Source of the DNA: Plectrocnemia conspersa
Taxonomy: Eukaryota; Arthropoda; Insecta; Trichoptera; Polycentropodidae
Direction of reading: 5' to 3'
NCBI GenBank assembly: GCA_009617715.1
Contig: VTFK01000711.1
Span: forward strand, 1-64,000
Length of the DNA stretch: 64,000 nt
The notes beneath the pieces are model-generated. The model ran no database searches, was not told the origin of the DNA, and saw nothing but the letters and a program-made list of their open reading frames with translations. This document shows, piece by piece, positions 58,931 to 64,000 of the stretch. Made by a program: the position numbers and the translations under genes. Numbering within the stretch: position 1 is the stretch's first letter; each line of letters starts with the position of its first letter.

Positions 58931-61164
58931 GATCGATCGAAAAACTTAAATATATAATATAATTTTATATTATCTTGAATAATATCACTTTAATTTTAGT
59001 ATCATCATACTTCTGTGCAACAAAATTTTCTATTTAAATTTTTAGTTTATTGTAATAAAATCGTGCATTCATTTAATATAAAACACAAATTAAAGAATAC
59101 GGTTTATAATTATGTTTTTTATATAAATTGTACAATAATAATATTACTCATAATCTAAAGTTAGGCATCACTGCTCTGCACCTTACTAGAAAAATCGCCA
59201 ATCTGTGCAAATGAATTTGCTCGATCGATCTTTGTTTATTATGTTTCTGCTTTTATTATTATTATCGCACTCATCTTTTCTTGATTGTATTCGAAATCCA
59301 ATCAGAGGGTGAAATTGCCCTTAAATCGACTTGTACCCTTATGTTTATCTTATTTTTGCCATTATATATATGGTTAATATAAAGTCGTCCATTTATTATC
59401 CAATATTAATTTATTATCGTATTTATTAAAATATTTTTATAATAAATTTTGAAATATTTTGACGAATGCTTTCAATACGTAGGTAATTTGCATTTATGTT
59501 AAATTATTAGGCATTTGTTTTGCTGTCTGCATTAAAGTCGTGACGGACTTCGAAAAAGTCAAAGACGGTGTCTATTCAAGTATTATGTATCAGATCTTAT
59601 CAAAGCTTGAGCAAAACTGTTGAGCTGATCGTGTTTTGATATGGTCTATAAACTGTCTGTTCTGCTGTATTCAATGTTGACATAGACTAAATTGTCTAGT
59701 TATTATTTTTTGTAAAGTATTTAGCATAATTATTTTCTTAATTAAAAAAATGATTTGATCTGATTTATTTCACACACATAACAATTATCTCGGCCACCCC
59801 TTCCAATCAACAAATCTCGCCTAACCCGACCCTTCAATTTCCAACCCCCACAACTTCCGCCACAACCCATCAAACTGCCATTTTCTCCAAGTTCATCATC
59901 CTCGGCGCATTCATTCTAAACTTTTTCTGCCTCTGTTTTACATCCCTGTGATCTCGGAGCTGCGCCCTAAACGCGCGTGTTTACAACGGTGCAAATGTTT
60001 TATGGTGCTTGTGAACTTTCGCATTAACCACCATGCTGAATATCTCATGGCCAAGCCTAATTTTTTTGCAAGCACACACCCCGTCGGGGTCACCAATATT
60101 TTATTTTTAACAAAGCGATGACACACAACGGACGTATTTGTATTACATAATGGAAAGGCAGTCCAGTCGCTGCGGCACAATGGTAGAATAGGGAAATTGG
60201 AAAGCTCGGAAAAAGGGTTTGACGTTTGCTATACAAGATAACCCTCTTTTGTCGCACATGTGTGATTGTTTGACCCTTTTCACCCCGCATACGTCACAAT
60301 GGGGGAACGTTATTTTCATAATTGCTACAGAAGCGCAATCAATTTTCCATCTGCTCTCGAGATCAAAGCAGATAGTCGTAAAATCCACATTGACAAGTTG
60401 AATCGTCCATCTATCTGTAATATGCACATATATTTATAATATATTATTTTATATATATTTATACCTTTGATAGTGGCCATTGCGACCAATGAACCACATC
60501 GATGATACAGTTGCAACACTGACATTTGTTATGATCAATGTGTTTTAATGTTCACACATATCTATTACATGCTCATTACTCAATTATAATCCCCCACGAC
60601 GATTATATGGCCTGACAAAAATATGAAAATATAGGCGTGACTCCCACCGTTGTTATAATTTACCCCATAACTCACGATTATGGGTAATACGGTTTCTAAC
60701 CACCCTGTAGACATACATGAAAGCACGCACCTTTACCTGTCGCCACGCAGAGGCTGTATATTATTATATGTTTGTGTTTACAGTGCTTGTCCAATAAAGG
60801 GAAGCACGTACTGTTGTTTGTATAGCTTCATTTGTGCTAGATTCGTTCAATCCTTAGAAAAAGGTACTATGCTTTTGATTAAAAGCAACGAAAGCACATT
60901 TTAATATTATTCATTTTATATACCCAATATCCTTTTGCCATTTTCCAAATCAAATGGAAAACTTTTGGAATTTTAAAACTTTTAGTAGAAAAATGTTAGT
61001 AGACCTAAATTGAGGTGATTATTCTGCTTAAATTATGACGCTTCTATGTTAAAAATCATTTATATAGTTCGAGGCTGAAAATTTTTAATCTAAAATATTT
61101 TTATGACTATATTAGTACATAGTAGATATATTATAAAAAGTTAAAACTATTTTTTTTATCTTAA
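58931..61164. other. Unassigned region; GC-richer at 59780-60400
   Basis: 59780-60400 is GC-richer, with a pyrimidine-rich start (CCAACCCCCACAACTTCC). Overlapping short ORFs lie on both strands, none of known family. It could be a regulatory or conserved element. The rest is AT-rich. Confidence 0.4.
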
Positions 61165-61405
61165 CCCTTTCATCGTGACTGATTTTTGCGCGCCATTTCA
61201 AAATTTGTTAATACATGGGAGGCACATATTCCTACAGTATTATTTTTTAAATATTATGGTTCAAGAAATTCAAGTGATTTAGAGCATTAAATTATATTAA
61301 AGAACCATATTTTTTAGGCTCAAATATTTATGGCACCTATAGGTGCCCATTGAATACTGGCAACTTTCTTGATGACTTCTATAGAAGCCATCCGCAGTAA
61401 AAGAG
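61165..61405 (+). mobile_element. Short TTAA-flanked element (piggyBac-like MITE candidate, 241 bp)
   Basis: TTAA at 61161-61164 and 61406-61409 bounds a segment that begins CCCTTTCATCGTGACTGA and ends GCCATCCGCAGTAAAAGAG. The reverse of the right end, CTCTTTTACTGCGGATGG, agrees with the left end mostly by transitions (C(C/T)CTTT(C/T)A). A TTAA duplication with C(C/T)CTTT ends is the piggyBac habit. The interior is non-coding. The small size and imperfect ends keep the call moderate. Confidence 0.55.
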
Positions 61406-61602
61406 TTAATCTAAAAACGTTTTATTTTCTTAGACCTAAATAATATTATCGAATGTAATTAATCTTAAGATGTATAAGTTTTTAACTCGATTTTTGCTAC
61501 CAATTGTATATTCCATAGTAAAAATATACGATTTTTTTTTAATACTTTTGGCTATAATAAACTTTTTTTTTTTTTTTAAATAACTTAAACTGTCGCATCT
61601 TA

Positions 61603-62699
61603 TGCTTCCACTACACTCTCTGGAAGTTGTCCGAACCGAAGATACGACTTTGACTTCGAGTAAGCCCACACTGTCGCAGATTTCATATGCCCGCGAACTT
61701 CGCGGCGTACATGACGTTCGGACGGCGGCTGCTGTCACGTACAGCCGTCATATTTGCGCGCGATCGAAAAGTTCCAAATAATCGCAATCTTTAAATTGTC
61801 ATATTATTAAAATTAACCTACTGATAATTATAAAAGTTTGTGTGGGTACTCATAAATACAATATCAATGAAAACTTTTCGGTCGTAAATATTAAATTTAC
61901 GCAAAATCTTTGTCGGCTTTTGCAAAATGCCATAAGGCATAAAAAGGATACTTCAGAATACGAACACCACATCTGTGACTATCCTAGAATTTGTCGCCAT
62001 CGATTCTAAATAAGAATTCGTTATGGTGTGATATTTATAAAACCGATCTAGGAAAATACATAAGGATATTGGAAAATATTTTTTTTAACAAAATCAAGTA
62101 CCACTAATTATTTTTTAATTATTTAATTTTATATGAAAAAAAATATAATAACGATATCTGTTAGAATAATATACTATCAAAAATATAATTTATCCCTTTT
62201 GGTGCCCTAAAATATTCAACGATGTCAGTAAGAGTCTGTTGAAGATCGAGTTTCATAAAAGCATGTTAGCATGTGATATTATTACTTGATCACGTGACCA
62301 CGATACAGCGCTAGTCATGCGTGTTAACCATAGGACGCCTTCGCGCATACTGAAATTTGCGAACCACCATATCTTTATCTCTCTCACTCTCGTCACTTAA
62401 CACGCGAGAGAAAGAGCTGCTGAAAGAGACGCAAAAGGGGAAATATCTCACCACTCACGTTCGAAAGAGCTGCTCCGACTTCGGTCCCTTTGACTCGGAA
62501 AATATGCCGACAATGTTTGGAAGCGCTCGAAGCGGGCCAAGTCGACTGAATTACCCCCACTTTACCTCTTGTTCTCGGTAGCCTCGGACAACTTCCGAGA
62601 GATTTTAGAGCAGGCAGAACCGAACTCGACCGAAGTAACCCACTATATTCTCCGTCCTTGGCCAATTTTGGCCAACTTCCAGAGAGTGTAGTGCAGGCA
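61603..62699 (+). mobile_element. TTA-flanked inverted-repeat DNA element, copy 3 (1,097 bp)
   Basis: Left end TGCTTCCACTACACTCTCTG, right end CAGAGAGTGTAGTGCAGGCA, with TTA at 61600-61602 and 62700-62702. It contains every interior block of copy 1, and its 62105-62225 stretch (ATATGAAAAAAAATATAAT and flanks) is shared with copy 2. It is the longest of the three and may be closest to the parental non-autonomous form. ORFs at 61436-61738, 62357-62581 and 62393-62707 are shadows. Confidence 0.85.
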
Positions 62700-62702
62700 T
62701 TA

Positions 62703-64000
62703 TTCAATTGAATTCAAACATAACGATTATTGATGGTCGTTACAAAACTTAAATAGAACATTTATTTTAAAAAAATATTTAGACATTCTAGAGATACGAG
62801 AAATATGATTACAAATTATTGTAAAATTGTTTTCAATAAATGTTTTTCATTATTGCACCAAAGCAATTGTAAATCATAGACCATGAAGTGATTTAATTGA
62901 TTAACTGTAAGATTTGAGGAATCGATTGATTAGAATTATAATTCTAATAAATGTATTTTCTAGATACCCTTAAAAATTAAGACTCGTATGGATTCGAACA
63001 GCTTCGAATATGTAATTAAATATTTTAGCATAGCTTCGCAAAGTGCTTCGCAAGTTTCAAGTTTCAACAAGTTTCAGCATAATAATTCACGCGAACAAAA
63101 TTAATTACGTTCATGAATTTAAACACGCAATTATTAAAGTACTAAGATCTTAGTTATATTATTTTAATAAAATTAAATTGATCCGTTGGCAAATTATAGT
63201 ATGACTGATTTAATTGAACTACAGCTTTTAAATTATACTCCCCGGCCACTTAGTAGGCCTAGTATAGTGTTTATCCGAGCGTAAACTATAATTAGCGCCT
63301 CGTATTTACTTATATGCGATGCATCTTCTTTGGATCGACAAGACTCACTTTGTACATTTCATTTTCCCTATCTACACAATATATATCTATCTATCTCTAG
63401 CGTCGTTTGTTTATTCAAGCGCGAGTGGGGATACTTGCGTTCCAGACTTATTTCTCTGGTTATATTTAGCAACCGGTTGCCATTGCCATGGTCTTAAGAT
63501 CCATTATATATAACGTGTGTCTGTTGATAATCTAATAATTGGCAATTTGACACAATTTAACTTCAATTGAGTACTGATGCCTGGGATCCAAGTTCAATGA
63601 CGTATTAGTTTTACAGTTTAATATTAAGAAGACATAATATAATAGTCTTATTTATCTAAATGTAGATATTGCAATGTTCAATGAAGCTAACCGAATGCGT
63701 GTGTTGAATCCTGTGTCTGTAAAGGTTTAGAGAAGGTTCTGGAGTCTCTAAAATACTTCTTAGCTTTCAGGTTCAAAGTTTATTGCAAAAGGTTTCAAAA
63801 AGAGTTTGAGGTCTTCTAATTAAGCTTTTGTTAACTCCAGATTCCAGGTTGTTTGATACACTATAGACACAACCGTGATTACTCAGGTGAATATCGATAT
63901 TATCAGTGTCTCTATTGACCGTATGGTACGTTATGCTATATGATAATGTCACCATCCTATCCATAACAAAGTTAATTCAATGTTTTATAACGGTATGATG
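62703..64000. other. Right edge of window: unassigned
   Basis: AT-rich, with the dispersed motif CGATATTATCAGTGTC followed by GACCGTATGGTACG at about 63894-63930, and slightly GC-richer patches at 63240-63500. No gene or complete element is seen; the phosphatase C-terminal exons are not here either. Confidence 0.45.

Noticed and set aside
60090..60525. Small genes on either strand
   Set aside because: Five overlapping ORFs of similar length in different frames point to composition, not coding.
1..64000. Bacterial operons, CRISPR arrays, phage or integrated virus genes
   Set aside because: No such ORF density, repeats or motifs; all recognisable retro-sequences are non-LTR elements.

Overview
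The window looks like one stretch of an AT-rich animal nuclear genome, most likely an arthropod and probably an insect. The grounds are spliced genes with GT-AG introns, introns of 69 bp to more than 17 kb, and a mixed load of eukaryotic transposable elements: non-LTR retrotransposons, tRNA-derived SINEs, piggyBac-type and TTA-duplicating DNA elements. There are no bacterial operons, Shine-Dalgarno sites or CRISPR arrays. The species cannot be named from sequence alone.

One host gene can be supported. It is a PP2C-family serine/threonine phosphatase of the PPM1E/PPM1F/FEM-2 type on the + strand. Six coding exons were assembled by hand (392-603, 18190-18296, 22453-22661, 22731-22919, 27907-28038, 28454-28547). 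All phases agree and the exons give about 314 codons without a stop, from the start Met through the RKMEDRH, DGH, GSTA, VGDSRA, HKPE and VSRALG landmarks. The exons for the C-terminal half of the catalytic domain (DG..D and DNIT motifs) were not found in the remaining 35 kb. Either the sixth intron is very long, or the gene ends beyond the window or is disrupted.

Layout: 1-391 upstream region; 604-18189 intron 1, with a tandem/palindromic repeat family (3242-3675, 9834-10545), degenerate reverse transcriptase pieces (about 5.6-5.9, 12.07-12.25 and 12.92-13.44 kb), a TTAA-type repeat with a hairpin cluster (6133-6606), and SINE sequence (15655-15935). Intron 2 carries a SINE fragment and the first of three TTA-flanked inverted-repeat elements (19710-20655). 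Intron 4 carries a TTAA-flanked piggyBac relic (23250-24149) and a large dispersed element (26676-27873). Intron 6 or downstream holds an almost complete non-LTR retrotransposon (about 29.88-34.28 kb) that splits an older duplicated sequence.

From 34.3 to 64 kb I see no convincing host gene. The stretch holds the other two TTA-flanked elements (40674-41490, 61603-62699), SINEs, an inverted copy of the intron 4 element with three internal tandem units (48681-50425), an 800-bp-period tandem repeat (46240-48070), a fold-back element (44125-44425), a jockey-type reverse transcriptase tail (51487-51790), a short TTAA-flanked element (61165-61405), and islands of higher GC that could be conserved non-coding sequence or unrecognised exons. 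I found no convincing new multi-gene system. The best leads are the dispersed repeat families and the phosphatase with its altered DGHGG motif.
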